A stretch of 64,000 nt of DNA, taken from the NCBI GenBank assembly GCA_027489065.1, contig JAIYAM010000038.1:1-64000 (forward strand), given 5' to 3'. Within the stretch, counting starts at the first letter, position 1; every line of letters begins with the position of its first letter. The notes beneath the pieces are model-generated. The model made no database searches. It was not told the origin of the DNA and worked only from the letters and a program-made list of their open reading frames with translations. The stretch comes from Erythrobacteraceae bacterium (GTDB lineage Bacteria; Pseudomonadota; Alphaproteobacteria; Sphingomonadales; Sphingomonadaceae). Of this stretch, positions 16,873 to 25,451 are shown in pieces. A program made the translations under genes and the position numbers.

Positions 16873-18264
16873 ATGCCCCAAACCCAACTCGTATGGCTCC
16901 GCCGAGACCTGCGCCTCGCCGACAATCCTGCGCTCTATCACGCCGCGCAATCCAACCCCGTTATCGCGGTCTATGTTCTCGACGACGAGAGCCCGAAGCA
17001 TCACGCCTATGGCGGGGCGTCGCGCTGGTGGCTGCATCACTCGCTGGCGAGCCTCGCCAAGAGCCTCGAAGCCAAGGGCAGCAAGCTCATCCTCCGGCGC
17101 GGCGATGCGGTGGAGGCGCTGACCAAGCTGGCGGCGGAGACCGGCGCCGCCACCATCCACGCCAATAATCACTATGAGCCGTGGTGGATCAACGCCGAGC
17201 GCAAGCTGGCCAAGACCATCGACCTGCAACTCCACCACGGCAACTACCTGATGCCGCCGGGATCCATCACGACCGGCACCGGCGGGCAGTACAAGATCTA
17301 CACGCCCTTCAGCCGGGCCCTGCGCGCCGCGCTCCCGCCGCGTGACGAGCTGCCCGTGCCCGAACGTCTGGAAGCGCCCGCGCAATGGCCTGCCTCCGAC
17401 GAGCTCGCCTCATGGAACCTGCTCCCCACCAAGCCCGATTGGGCGGGTGGAATGCGCGAGTTCTGGCAGGTCGGCGAGGCAGCGGCGCAGGCGCGGATGC
17501 ACTGGTGGGCCGATCACGTCGACGAATACGAGGACAAGCGCAATCTGCCGTCCGAGGACAGGGTCTCGCGCCTCTCGCCGCATCTGCACTTCGGCGAGAT
17601 TTCGCCCATTCAGGTGTGGCACGCCCACAAGGACCGCACCTCGGCCGGATGGTCGACCTATGAGGGCGAGCTGATCTGGCGGGATTTTGCCGAGAACGCG
17701 ATCCTCCAGTCCCCGGCGCTGGCCACGCAGAACACCCGCAAGGATTTCGACCGCTTCCCGTGGCGCGATCCGGCGACGGACGAAGCCGCCGCGCGTGATC
17801 TGAAAGCCTGGCAGCAGGGCCGCACCGGATACCCGATCGTCGATGCCGGGATGCGCCAGCTGTGGCAGACCGGGTGGATGCATAACCGCGTGCGGATGAT
17901 CACCGCGAGCTTCCTCATCAAGCACCTGCTGATCGACTGGCGCGAGGGCGAGACATGGTTCTGGGACACGCTGTGCGATGCCGACTACGCCTCCAATGCC
18001 CTCAACTGGCAATGGACCGCAGGCACCGGGGCGGACAGCAACATGTTCAGCCGGATCATGGCGCCGCTCAGCCAGTCCGAGAAGTTCGGCGCAGGCCGCT
18101 ATATCCGCGAATACGTGCCCGAACTGGCGCGCATGGAGGAGCCCTATATCCACGATCCCGAGGAGTTCGGGCGCAGGCCCGCAGGCTATCCGCGCAAGAT
18201 CGTCGGCCACAAGCAGGCGCGCGAGCGGGCGCTGGCGGCGCTCAAGACCATCAAGACCGGTTGA
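16873..18264 (+). CDS. phrB: Deoxyribodipyrimidine photo-lyase
   Basis: A class I CPD photolyase that repairs UV-induced pyrimidine dimers with blue light. The 463-residue protein has an N-terminal antenna (photolyase) domain, 'LVWLRRDLRLADNPALYHAA', and the C-terminal FAD-binding helical domain: 'LIWRDFAENAI', 'TGYPIVDAGMRQLWQTGWMHNRVRMI' and 'DADYASNALNWQWTAGTGAD..FSRI', which holds the FAD and dimer contacts and part of the Trp electron chain. The ATG at 16873 is preferred. A further in-frame ATG at 16849 lies inside the REP-like element and would add eight residues. Transcription may start at or near the repeat; no clear promoter is visible. Confidence 0.95.
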   Translation: MPQTQLVWLRRDLRLADNPALYHAAQSNPVIAVYVLDDESPKHHAYGGASRWWLHHSLASLAKSLEAKGSKLILRRGDAVEALTKLAAETGAATIHANNHYEPWWINAERKLAKTIDLQLHHGNYLMPPGSITTGTGGQYKIYTPFSRALRAALPPRDELPVPERLEAPAQWPASDELASWNLLPTKPDWAGGMREFWQVGEAAAQARMHWWADHVDEYEDKRNLPSEDRVSRLSPHLHFGEISPIQVWHAHKDRTSAGWSTYEGELIWRDFAENAILQSPALATQNTRKDFDRFPWRDPATDEAAARDLKAWQQGRTGYPIVDAGMRQLWQTGWMHNRVRMITASFLIKHLLIDWREGETWFWDTLCDADYASNALNWQWTAGTGADSNMFSRIMAPLSQSEKFGAGRYIREYVPELARMEEPYIHDPEEFGRRPAGYPRKIVGHKQARERALAALKTIKTG

Positions 18265-18328
18265 AGGGTCTTGCCCGCCGCGCCCCCGCGCGCCTAAGCC
18301 TGTGCCCGACAAGGACAGGGAGAGCGTC

Positions 18329-19534
18329 ATGGGGTTCAAGGGCATCGTTTCCGGGCTGGTTCTGACGGCCGCGTTGGCGGGGTGCGCGGGCGGCACAGAG
18401 GCGCCGCGGAGTTCCGAGGCGCTCGTCAAGGAGATGCATCTGGTCACCTCGACCGTGCCTCCGGCCCGCGATCCGCGCGAGCTCGAGGTGCTGTTCTGGT
18501 CCGACGCGCAGCGCGCCGAACGCTTCCGCGCGATGGAGCAATGGTTCGCAGGCCAGGAAGTCCCCGCCGCCCGCACCACGCGCGCGCTGCCCAAGGGGGC
18601 CGACCTCAGCCCCGCGCTGCAGGCCGATTTGAAGGCCCTCATGGCCGACACCAACGCGGCCGGGATCATGGTGCTGCAGGGCGGCAAGGTGCGCTACGAG
18701 GCCTATGGGCTGGGGCTCAGGGCCGAGGATCGCTGGACGAGCTTCTCGGTGGCCAAGAGCTTCACCTCCACGCTGCTCGGCGCGGCGCTGAAGGACGGCA
18801 AGATCGCGAGCCTCGACGATGCGGTGACGAAGTATATCCCCGAGCTTGCGGGCTCGGCCTATGACGGCGTGACCGTCCGCCAGCTCGCCACGATGACGAG
18901 CGGGGTGAAGTGGAACGAGGACTACACCGATCCCAAGAGCGACGTCGCGCAGATGAACCGCTTCGTGGTCGAGTATGGCGGGGACGCGATCGTCGAGCAG
19001 ATGAAGCGCCTCCCGCGCGAGGCGCCGGCGGGGAGCAAGTGGGTCTACAAGACGGGCGAGACCAACCTCATCGGCGTGCTGGTCGCGAATGCGGTGGGCA
19101 AGACGCTCGCCGACTATGCGCAGGAGAAGATCGTCGAGCCGGCGGGCTTTGCGGGCGGGATGTTCTGGATGACCGACCCGGGCGGCAACAACATTGGCGG
19201 GTGCTGTCTGTCGATCCGCCTTTCCGACTATGCGCGGATGGGGCTCTTCGCGCTCGAGGGCGGCAAGGGCGTTGTGCCCGAGGGCTGGTTCGCCGAGGCC
19301 GGCAAGGCGCAGGTCGAATTCGGCCCGTCGCGGCCCGGGTTCGGCTATGGCTACCAGTGGTGGGCTTACCCCGGCGGCTACGGGGCGCAGGGGATCTTCG
19401 GTCAGGCGATCAGCCTCGTGCCCTCGAAGCAGCTGGTGGTGGCGATCGTCAGCAACTGGCCCGCGGCGAGCTCGCCCGAAAACCGCGCCAAGGTGCTGGC
19501 CGTCGTCTCGAAGATCGCCGCTTCGGCCGAGTGA
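18329..19534 (+). CDS. Beta-lactamase-fold serine hydrolase, lipoprotein
   Basis: A 401-residue exported protein. Lipobox LAGC at about residue 19 (AALAGCAGG). The catalytic domain belongs to the class C beta-lactamase/esterase family (PF00144): SxxK in 'WTSFSVAKSFTSTL', the YxN-like 'YKTGETN', and a C-terminal 'GYGYQWWAYPGGYGAQGIFGQ' with the HxG-equivalent region 'FGQAIS'. Such proteins are more often D-amino-acid or ester hydrolases than true beta-lactamases. It is not close to the BlaI/BlaR1 pair (13 kb away). GACAGGGAG precedes the ATG. Convergent with the PilZ gene; the space between them carries the first repeat array and parS. Confidence 0.88.
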   Translation: MGFKGIVSGLVLTAALAGCAGGTEAPRSSEALVKEMHLVTSTVPPARDPRELEVLFWSDAQRAERFRAMEQWFAGQEVPAARTTRALPKGADLSPALQADLKALMADTNAAGIMVLQGGKVRYEAYGLGLRAEDRWTSFSVAKSFTSTLLGAALKDGKIASLDDAVTKYIPELAGSAYDGVTVRQLATMTSGVKWNEDYTDPKSDVAQMNRFVVEYGGDAIVEQMKRLPREAPAGSKWVYKTGETNLIGVLVANAVGKTLADYAQEKIVEPAGFAGGMFWMTDPGGNNIGGCCLSIRLSDYARMGLFALEGGKGVVPEGWFAEAGKAQVEFGPSRPGFGYGYQWWAYPGGYGAQGIFGQAISLVPSKQLVVAIVSNWPAASSPENRAKVLAVVSKIAASAE

Positions 19535-19574
19535 TAGCGGCGCGCCAGGGGTAGCCTTGCGCCGGGTTTGCAGG

Positions 19575-19629
19575 TGCCAGACCCGGCCTAGACCCCTGCC
19601 AGACCCCCGCTAGACCCCCTCCAGACCCC
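19575..19629 (-). repeat. Array of five 11-bp GGGGTCTRGNN repeats beside parS
   Basis: Read on the minus strand, five units of exactly 11 bp follow one another from 19629 down to 19575. All contain GGGTCT followed by R-G, and the fifth has C for the first G. The last two bases of the unit vary. The first unit begins 11 bp after the parS site at 19641-19656. The most distal unit also pairs with GCCGGGT at 19561-19567, so a small hairpin may end the upstream gene. Similar arrays lie beside the other two parS-like sites. Confidence 0.85.
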
Positions 19630-19640
19630 AGCTTGGTGCC

Positions 19641-19656
19641 TGTTTCACGTGAAACA
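19641..19656. other. parS centromere site 1 (perfect)
   Basis: TGTTTCACGTGAAACA is a perfect 16-bp palindrome identical to the widely conserved bacterial chromosomal parS, bound by ParB as the CTP-dependent clamp-loading site. It lies 10 bp beyond the stop of the PilZ gene in a convergent intergenic space. Its presence, with two more degenerate copies in the window, suggests an origin-proximal segment. Confidence 0.9.
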
Positions 19657-19665
19657 TCGGCTCCG

Positions 19666-20013
19666 TCAGATCACCTGACGGAAGGTCCCGATATTGCTGT
19701 AGCGTTGCAGGATATTGTCGTGGACGATCGGGCTCAGGAGCTCCGAAAAGGCGCAGCCGACGATGCAATTGTCCCACCACACGACCTCGGCCTGAAGGGC
19801 CTCGAGCCCCGGCAGCGTCAGCCAGCACATCTGGCCTTCGTGCATCCGGTTGATCGAGGCGGCGGAGAAGCCGGAGATGGAAAGATCGTGCACGACGCTC
19901 TGGAAGGCGCGGCCTCCCGAAGCGCGCAAGGTCGCCGGGATTGTCAGACGCGTGCGCGGCGAGCAGCGGTCTTCCTGCGCTGCAATGCGGTAGGGATCGG
20001 AACTGATCGGCAT
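19666..20013 (-). CDS. PilZ-domain protein (c-di-GMP binding)
   Basis: A 115-residue single PilZ domain. The c-di-GMP motif is present: the R-x3-R-type stretch 'EDRCSPRTRLTIPATLR' and D-x-S-x-x-G as DLSISG in 'VVHDLSISGFSA'. A C-terminal strand pair 'QAEVVWWDNCIVGCAFSELL' follows as usual. It probably binds cyclic di-GMP and acts on a partner protein, for example in motility or polysaccharide synthesis. The ATG at 20013 has AAGG about 9 bases upstream; the longer frame to 20067 has no such site. Its stop is 10 bp from parS site 1. Confidence 0.85.
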   Translation of the reverse strand: MPISSDPYRIAAQEDRCSPRTRLTIPATLRASGGRAFQSVVHDLSISGFSAASINRMHEGQMCWLTLPGLEALQAEVVWWDNCIVGCAFSELLSPIVHDNILQRYSNIGTFRQVI

Positions 20014-20153
20014 CGCTAATGACCTTGTTTCGAAGCCTGCGGTCTCGTGGGGCGAATTGGTCCACACGCAGGTTTGCCCCCGCGATCCCTTACGACAGGC
20101 TAGCGAAGAAGGTTAACGGCGCGCTAGGGAGACACCCCGAGGCGCGCGAGCGA

Positions 20154-20870
20154 TCAGCCGATGCGTTCGCGGTGCAGGGTGTCGAACCCCTCGGCGAGGA
20201 GGGCGACGAGACGATCCGCCACCACTTCGGGTGCCTTGACGCTCATCGGGTCCTCGCCCGGATAGGCGCGGGCGCGCATCTCGGTGCGGGTCGCGCCGGG
20301 ATCGACGATGGCGACGCGCAAGGGGCACAGGCGCTCGACTTCGGCGGCATAGGTTTCGAGCAGGTTCTCGAACGCGGCCTTGGTGGCACCGTATCCGCCC
20401 CAATAGGGCCGCGGCGCCGAGCCGACCGAACTGGTCAGGCCGACGATCCGGCCCGCCTTGGCGCGGCGCAGCATTTGGTCGAAGCCGGCGATCAGCGCCT
20501 GGGTCGCGACCACATTGGTGAGCAGCGCCTGGTTGAACTGCTTTGGCTCCATCTGCGAGGCCGGGGTGAGCTCGGGCAGGTAAGCTGCCGAGAGCACCAT
20601 GATGTCGAGCGTCTGCCAGCGTCCGGCAATGGCGGCCGCGAGCCGCGTCACCGCCTCGGGCTCGGTGAGGTCGACCGGCGCGATGGTCGAGGTGCCGCCG
20701 ATCGCGTGGATCGCATCCTCGACCTCCTCCAGCGCCTTCACCTTGCGGGCAACGAGAATGACGTGCGCGCCCGCTGCGGCAAGCGCCTTGGCGGTGGCGG
20801 CACCGATGCCGCGGCTGGCGCCGGTGACGAGCGCGGTCTGGCCGGCGAGCGGCTTGGCAGTATCGGTCAT
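20154..20870 (-). CDS. Short-chain dehydrogenase/reductase of unknown substrate
   Basis: A 238-residue NAD(P)-dependent SDR: TGASRGIG nucleotide motif at residues 16-23, 'LVARKVKALEEVEDAI' following the second strand (Arg-Lys suggests NADP preference), an NNAG-equivalent 'VLSAAYLPEL' that is divergent, and the active site 'GLTSSVGSAPRPYWGGYGATKAA' with Ser, Tyr and Lys. The C-terminus 'VDPGATRTEMRARAYPGEDP' fits the group often annotated as oxidoreductase of the FabG type. It follows purF by 6 bases on the same strand and is likely co-transcribed with it, although a link to purine synthesis is not apparent. Confidence 0.9.
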   Translation of the reverse strand: MTDTAKPLAGQTALVTGASRGIGAATAKALAAAGAHVILVARKVKALEEVEDAIHAIGGTSTIAPVDLTEPEAVTRLAAAIAGRWQTLDIMVLSAAYLPELTPASQMEPKQFNQALLTNVVATQALIAGFDQMLRRAKAGRIVGLTSSVGSAPRPYWGGYGATKAAFENLLETYAAEVERLCPLRVAIVDPGATRTEMRARAYPGEDPMSVKAPEVVADRLVALLAEGFDTLHRERIG

Positions 20871-20876
20871 GGGAGG

Positions 20877-22364
20877 TCAGGCTGCTTTCGGATCGGCGAA
20901 GGGAAGCTCGGCGGCCTTCTGTTCGGCCAGCGCGAGGTCGGTGAGCGAGGTGGGATACTCGCCGGTGAAACAGGCGTCGCAGAACTGCGGACAAGCCTTG
21001 TCGCGGCCCTGCTTGCCGACGGCGCGGTAGAGCCCGTCAATCGAGATGAAGGCGAGGGTGTCAGCCTTGATGAACTCGCGCATCGGCTCAAGCTCCATGC
21101 GCGCGGCAAGCAGCTTGGAGCGTTCGGGCGTGTCGACGCCGTAGAAGCAGGAATGCGCGGTCGGCGGGCTGGCGACGCGGAAGTGGACTTCGGCTGCACC
21201 GGCCTCGCGCATCATCTCGACGATCTTGAGGCTGGTGGTGCCGCGCACGATCGAATCGTCGATGAGCACGATGCGCTTGCCTTCCACGAGCGCGCGGTTG
21301 GCGTTGTGCTTGCGCTTCACGCTCGAATGGCGTGCGCCGTCGGAAGGCTGGATGAAGGTGCGCCCGACATAGTGCGAACGGATGATGCCGAGCTCGAAGG
21401 GCAGCCCCGATTGCTGGGCGAAGCCGATCGCCGCGGGCACGCCGCTGTCGGGCACGGGAACGACGAGGTCGGCCTCGCAAGGCGCCTCGATGGCGAGTTC
21501 CATGCCGATCGCCTTGCGCGCTTCGTAGACCGAACGCCCGGCGAAGACCGAGTCCGGCCGGCTGAAATAGACGTGCTCGAAGATGCAGGGGCGTGGGGCC
21601 GGGCTGCCGAAGGGGCGGACCGAGCGGATTTCGCCGGCGAAATCGACCAGCACCAGCTCGCCCGGTTCGACTTCGCGGATCACTTCCGCGCCGACCACGT
21701 CGAAGGCCACCGTTTCCGAAGCGAACATGATCGCGTCGCCCGAGCGGCCCATCACCAGCGGGCGGATGCCGAGCGGGTCGCGGCAGGCGATCATGCCCTC
21801 AGGGGTCATGACGATGAGGGCATAAGCGCCCTCGACCAGCCGCAGCGCATCGACCAGCCGGTCGGCGATGGTCGGATAGCGGCTGGTGGCGACGAGGTGG
21901 ATGATCACCTCGGTGTCTGAGGTCGACTGGAAGATCGAGCCCTTGTTCACGAGATCCGCGCGCAAGGTCATCGCGTTCGAGATATTGCCGTTGTGCGCGA
22001 CCGCGAAGCCGCCGCTGGCAAGGTCCGCATAGAGCGGCTGGACGTTTCTGAGGCCAGCGCCTCCGGTCGTCGAATAACGCACGTGGCCGGCCGCCATGTG
22101 GCCGGGCAGCGAGGCAATGGCTTCCGACGAGGTGAAGTTCTCCGCGACATGGCCAAGGCCGCGCCGCGCGTAGAATTCCGTGCCGTCAAAGCTGACGATG
22201 CCGGCTGCTTCCTGCCCGCGGTGCTGGAGCGCGTGGAGGCCCAGCGCGGTGGTGGCCGCGGCGTCGCTTGCGCGGATTGCGCCGAAGATGCCGCATTCCT
22301 CGCGCAACTTGTCGCCATCGGCATCGAGGAAAGGATGGGTCACATTGAGGGGTGTCATCGGCAT
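20877..22364 (-). CDS. purF: Amidophosphoribosyltransferase
   Basis: PurF makes 5-phosphoribosylamine from PRPP and glutamine, the first committed step of purine synthesis. The 495-residue protein has a short propeptide before the Ntn nucleophile Cys in 'REECGIFGAI', the glutaminase domain with 'HALQHRGQEAAGI' and 'GHVRYSTTG', and the phosphoribosyltransferase domain with the PRPP loop 'VLIDDSIVRGTT'. The C-terminal cysteines (KQGRDKACPQFCDACFTGEYP) resemble the Fe-S type of PurF. Two adjacent ATGs (22364 and 22358) are possible; the first is given. Transcription runs into the SDR gene. The 237-bp gap to lolC carries no gene. Confidence 0.95.
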   Translation of the reverse strand: MPMTPLNVTHPFLDADGDKLREECGIFGAIRASDAAATTALGLHALQHRGQEAAGIVSFDGTEFYARRGLGHVAENFTSSEAIASLPGHMAAGHVRYSTTGGAGLRNVQPLYADLASGGFAVAHNGNISNAMTLRADLVNKGSIFQSTSDTEVIIHLVATSRYPTIADRLVDALRLVEGAYALIVMTPEGMIACRDPLGIRPLVMGRSGDAIMFASETVAFDVVGAEVIREVEPGELVLVDFAGEIRSVRPFGSPAPRPCIFEHVYFSRPDSVFAGRSVYEARKAIGMELAIEAPCEADLVVPVPDSGVPAAIGFAQQSGLPFELGIIRSHYVGRTFIQPSDGARHSSVKRKHNANRALVEGKRIVLIDDSIVRGTTSLKIVEMMREAGAAEVHFRVASPPTAHSCFYGVDTPERSKLLAARMELEPMREFIKADTLAFISIDGLYRAVGKQGRDKACPQFCDACFTGEYPTSLTDLALAEQKAAELPFADPKAA

Positions 22365-22601
22365 CACCAGAGAGTCCGCGAGCGTCCCGCCGCCGGGCCA
22401 AGACCCAATGGCGATGTGACAGGCCAATTACAAGGAAAAGCGGGTCAGACCGAGCGGGTTTTTGCGGAACGCGGTGCGACGGCCGTGCGCGGCCCTCGAG
22501 GTGCGCAAGCGGCAGGACGAGAAGGGTGCCCGGGGATTGCCGGGGCAGGCAAGCCGCTCTACAGGCAGCGTTCAGCGAACAACGGGCACCCCTCACCACC
22601 C
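22365..22601. other. Intergenic stretch between divergent purF and lolC
   Basis: This stretch holds no convincing gene, RNA or repeat. Promoters for both flanking genes must lie here, but no strong -35/-10 pair or operator stands out. No purine-riboswitch-like fold was recognised. Confidence 0.5.
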
Positions 22602-23855
22602 ATGCTCTCCCCCTTCGAATGGATGATCGCCAAGCGCTACCTCTGGCCCGGCAAGGGGGAGGCGTTCATCGCGCTGGTCGCAGGCATTTCCGTGGGCGTG
22701 GTGATGCTCTCGGTCGCCATGCTGGTGATCGTGATGAGCGTGATGAACGGCTTTCGCGGCGAGCTGCTCGATAAGATCGTGGGCCTCAACGGCCATGCGG
22801 TGGTGCAGGCCTATGGCGGCCGGCTCGACAATTGGCGCAGCGTGCTCGCCAATGTCGAGCGCACGCCGGGCGTGACCAGTGCCTCGCCGATGATCGAGCA
22901 GCCGCTGCTGGTGCAGTATAACGGGCGTACCGAGGCGATCTTCCTGCGCGGGCAGAGCGACAGGGACCTGACGGCGCTCGCCGACAAGGTGCTCCTCGGC
23001 GACATGAAGAGCCTTTACGCACCCCCCGGCGAATCCGGCTATGGCCGGGTCGCGATCGGCAGCCAGCTTGCCCAGAACCTCGGCGTGCGGGTCGGCGATG
23101 TCATCACCATCATCAATCCCGCGGGGCGCACCACGCCCTTCGGCACCTCGATCCGCCAGGTCGGCTACGAGGTCGGCGCGATCTTCGAGGTGGGCATCTA
23201 CACCTTCGACGAGAAGTTCGTGATGATGCCGCTGAAGGAGGCGCAGACGCTGCTGCTGATGGGGGATTCGGTCGCGCAGATCGAGATCACCGTGACCGAC
23301 CCCGACAAGGTCGGCGAAACTCTCGAACCGGTTGCCAAGCGATTGTCCGGCCAGGCGGTGATCGCCGACTGGAAGACGATGAACTCGGCGCTGTTCGAGG
23401 CCTTGCAGGTCGAGCGGGTGGCGATGTTCTTCGCCCTGTCCTTCATGGTGCTGGTTGCGGCCTTCAACATCCTCTCCAGCCTCGTGATGCTGGTGCGCGC
23501 CAAGACCCGCGACATCGCCATCATGCGCACGATGGGCGCAACGCGGCGTTCGATGCTCAAGATCTTCGTGACGACGGGGACGACGGTGGGCGCGATCGGG
23601 ACGCTGGCAGGCCTTGCCCTCGGCGCGATCGTGCTGTTCTTCCGTGAACCGATCGTCGACTTCATCGCTTGGGCGACCGGCCAGGAAATCTGGGACCCGC
23701 AGGTTCGCTTCCTTACCACGCTGCCCTCGCGCACCGATCCCTGGGAAATTCTCGGGATCGTCACCCTCGCGCTGACGATGAGCTTCCTTGCGACGCTCTA
23801 TCCGGCATTGAAGGCCGCGAACACCGATCCGGTGCAGGTGCTGCGCTATGAATAA
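22602..23855 (+). CDS. lolC: Lipoprotein-releasing ABC transporter permease (LolC/LolE type)
   Basis: An inner-membrane permease of the Lol exporter that frees mature lipoproteins for the LolA chaperone. The 417-residue protein has the FtsX/MacB layout: a first membrane segment (about 22-48, '[35 protein letters not shown]' in pieces), a large periplasmic domain (49-265), then three segments near 268-292, 315-345 and 378-398. The conserved '[32 protein letters not shown]' coupling region contacts the ATPase, and the tail '[18 protein letters not shown]' is typical. Only this permease gene is present, so it may form a homodimer (LolF-like). The next gene, lolD, overlaps by 8 bases. Confidence 0.92.
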   Translation: MLSPFEWMIAKRYLWPGKGEAFIALVAGISVGVVMLSVAMLVIVMSVMNGFRGELLDKIVGLNGHAVVQAYGGRLDNWRSVLANVERTPGVTSASPMIEQPLLVQYNGRTEAIFLRGQSDRDLTALADKVLLGDMKSLYAPPGESGYGRVAIGSQLAQNLGVRVGDVITIINPAGRTTPFGTSIRQVGYEVGAIFEVGIYTFDEKFVMMPLKEAQTLLLMGDSVAQIEITVTDPDKVGETLEPVAKRLSGQAVIADWKTMNSALFEALQVERVAMFFALSFMVLVAAFNILSSLVMLVRAKTRDIAIMRTMGATRRSMLKIFVTTGTTVGAIGTLAGLALGAIVLFFREPIVDFIAWATGQEIWDPQVRFLTTLPSRTDPWEILGIVTLALTMSFLATLYPALKAANTDPVQVLRYE

Positions 23856-24528
23856 CTCCGCTCCCATCGTCGCCCTGCGCGGCCTCAGGCGCTCCTTCGA
23901 GCAGGGCGGGCAGCGCATCGACGTGCTGCGCGGGGTCGATCTCGACATCATGCCGGGCGAGATCGTCGCGCTGCTCGGGCCTTCGGGGTCGGGCAAGTCG
24001 ACCATGCTGCAGGCGGTCGGCCTGCTGGAAGGCGGGTTCGAGGGATCCATCGCCATCGCCGGTCAGAAGGCCGAGCACATGGCCGGGGACGAGCGCACCA
24101 GCTTGCGCCGGGAGCATCTCGGTTTCGTCTACCAGTTCCACCACCTGCTCCCCGACTTCGACGCACGCGAGAACGTGGTGATGCCGCAGATGATCCGCGC
24201 GGTCCCCCGCGCCGATGCCGAGGCGCGGGCCGACAGCCTGCTCACCAGCTTGGGCCTCGGCCAGCGTCTGACCCACCGCCCCAGCCAGCTTTCGGGCGGC
24301 GAACAGCAGCGCGTTGCGGTCGCCCGTGCGCTCGCCAACCGGCCCACTCTGGTGCTGGCCGACGAGCCGACCGGCAATCTCGACGAAGCCACCGCCGACA
24401 ACGTGCTCGCCGAATTCCTCGCGCTGGTGCGGGGCGAGGGCAGCGCGGCGCTCGTCGCCACGCATAACGAACGCCTCGCCGCGCGCATGGATCGCGTCGT
24501 CCGCCTGCGGGAAGGCGTGCTGATCTAG
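23848..24528 (+). CDS. lolD: Lipoprotein-releasing system ATP-binding protein
   Basis: The ATPase that drives LolC/E-type lipoprotein release from the inner membrane. The 226-residue protein has Walker A in GPSGSGKST, the Q-loop '[17 protein letters not shown]', the signature [15 protein letters not shown], Walker B '[13 protein letters not shown]' and the H-loop '[17 protein letters not shown]'. The 'FQFHHLLP'-like Q-loop is diagnostic of LolD. It starts 8 bases before the end of the permease gene, so translation is coupled. It is followed by a small hypothetical gene after 57 bp. Confidence 0.95.
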   Translation: MNNSAPIVALRGLRRSFEQGGQRIDVLRGVDLDIMPGEIVALLGPSGSGKSTMLQAVGLLEGGFEGSIAIAGQKAEHMAGDERTSLRREHLGFVYQFHHLLPDFDARENVVMPQMIRAVPRADAEARADSLLTSLGLGQRLTHRPSQLSGGEQQRVAVARALANRPTLVLADEPTGNLDEATADNVLAEFLALVRGEGSAALVATHNERLAARMDRVVRLREGVLI

Positions 24529-24585
24529 GATAGGCGGAAGCATCCTCCCGCCGCCCCACAATCGTCGGCTCAAGGAGGATCCCAC

Positions 24586-24873
24586 ATGACCGACCATCCC
24601 AGCACCTTTCAGGGCGGCACCAACACGTCGGGTGAGCAGGCGTGGGACGACCGCGCGACGCTCATGCCCGCGACCCAAGGCGATCAGCTCGCAGGCGGCG
24701 GCGTTCCGCTGCTGCGCGGCACCTTCGCCGCAATGATCCGCCACTTGGCGCAGCTCCCGGAGGAGGACCGGCACGGCTATGTCATCGCCAAGGCCGGGGA
24801 TCGAACCTACAGCGCCGAAGAAGCGATGGCCCTTGCCAGCGAGCCCGGTTTTCCCGCAGAAGGCTCCGGCTGA
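24586..24873 (+). CDS. Small hypothetical protein, 95 residues
   Basis: A soluble 95-residue protein. The first third is polar (THPSTFQGGTNTSGEQAWDD), followed by 'GGGVPLLRGTFAAMIRHLAQLPEEDRHGYVIAKAGDRTYSAEEAMALASEPGFP', which looks like a small alpha/beta domain. It has a strong AAGGAGG ribosome site 7 bases before the ATG, and the frame keeps normal codon use, so it is a real gene. I recognise no family. It lies between lolD and the glutathione peroxidase gene on the same strand, 57 and 21 bases away, and may share their transcript. Confidence 0.72.
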   Translation: MTDHPSTFQGGTNTSGEQAWDDRATLMPATQGDQLAGGGVPLLRGTFAAMIRHLAQLPEEDRHGYVIAKAGDRTYSAEEAMALASEPGFPAEGSG

Positions 24874-24894
24874 ACGAGAACAACCGGGGGCATC

Positions 24895-25374
24895 ATGACG
24901 ACCATCGCCGACTTCACCGTCACCACCAACCGGGGGCAGGACCTCGATCTCAAGGACAAGCTCGGCACGGTGCTGCTGGTGGTCAACACCGCCAGCAAGT
25001 GCGGCTTCACCCCGCAATATGACGGGCTCGAGAAGCTCTTCCAGCAGTACAAGGACCGCGGGTTCGAGGTGCTGGGCTTCCCCTGCAACCAGTTCGGCGG
25101 GCAGGAGCCGGGCAATGCCGAGGAGATCGAGCAGTTCTGCAAGGTCAATTTCGGCGTCACCTTCCCGCTGATGGCGAAGGTCGAGGTGAACGGCGCCGAT
25201 GCCTCGCCGCTGTTCGACTGGCTGAAGTCGGAAAAGAAGGGGCTGATGGGGACGAGTGCGATCAAGTGGAACTTCACCAAGTTCCTGATCGACCGGCAGG
25301 GCCATGTCGTGAAGCGCTACGCCCCGACCGACAAGCCCGAGGCGATCGCAAGGGACATCGAGAAGCTGCTTTAG
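24895..25374 (+). CDS. Glutathione peroxidase (Cys form)
   Basis: A 159-residue thiol peroxidase of the GPx family that reduces hydrogen peroxide or lipid peroxides with a thiol. The active site 'NTASKCGFTPQY' has Cys36 in place of selenocysteine; 'GFPCNQFGGQEPG' holds the conserved Gln and a resolving Cys, and 'IKWNFTKFLIDRQGHVVKRYAP' holds the active-site Trp and Asn. All four catalytic residues are present. No signal peptide, so it acts in the cytoplasm, probably with thioredoxin as donor. It ends 77 bases before dnaE. Confidence 0.93.
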   Translation: MTTIADFTVTTNRGQDLDLKDKLGTVLLVVNTASKCGFTPQYDGLEKLFQQYKDRGFEVLGFPCNQFGGQEPGNAEEIEQFCKVNFGVTFPLMAKVEVNGADASPLFDWLKSEKKGLMGTSAIKWNFTKFLIDRQGHVVKRYAPTDKPEAIARDIEKLL

Positions 25375-25451
25375 GCTTTTGCGCTGCCCTGTGCACAACA
25401 TAAGCGTTCGGGGTGCTTTGAGAATCGCCGCGACTTCCTAGATTGCGAGGG

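Noticed and set aside
18329-19534. The beta-lactamase-fold protein as the target of BlaI/BlaR1
   Set aside because: It lies 11 kb from the pair, lacks a BlaI dyad upstream, and resembles esterase-like members rather than true beta-lactamases.
20019-21920. Plus-strand open frame of about 630 codons opposite the SDR and purF
   Set aside because: Shadow; both opposing genes have full family motifs.
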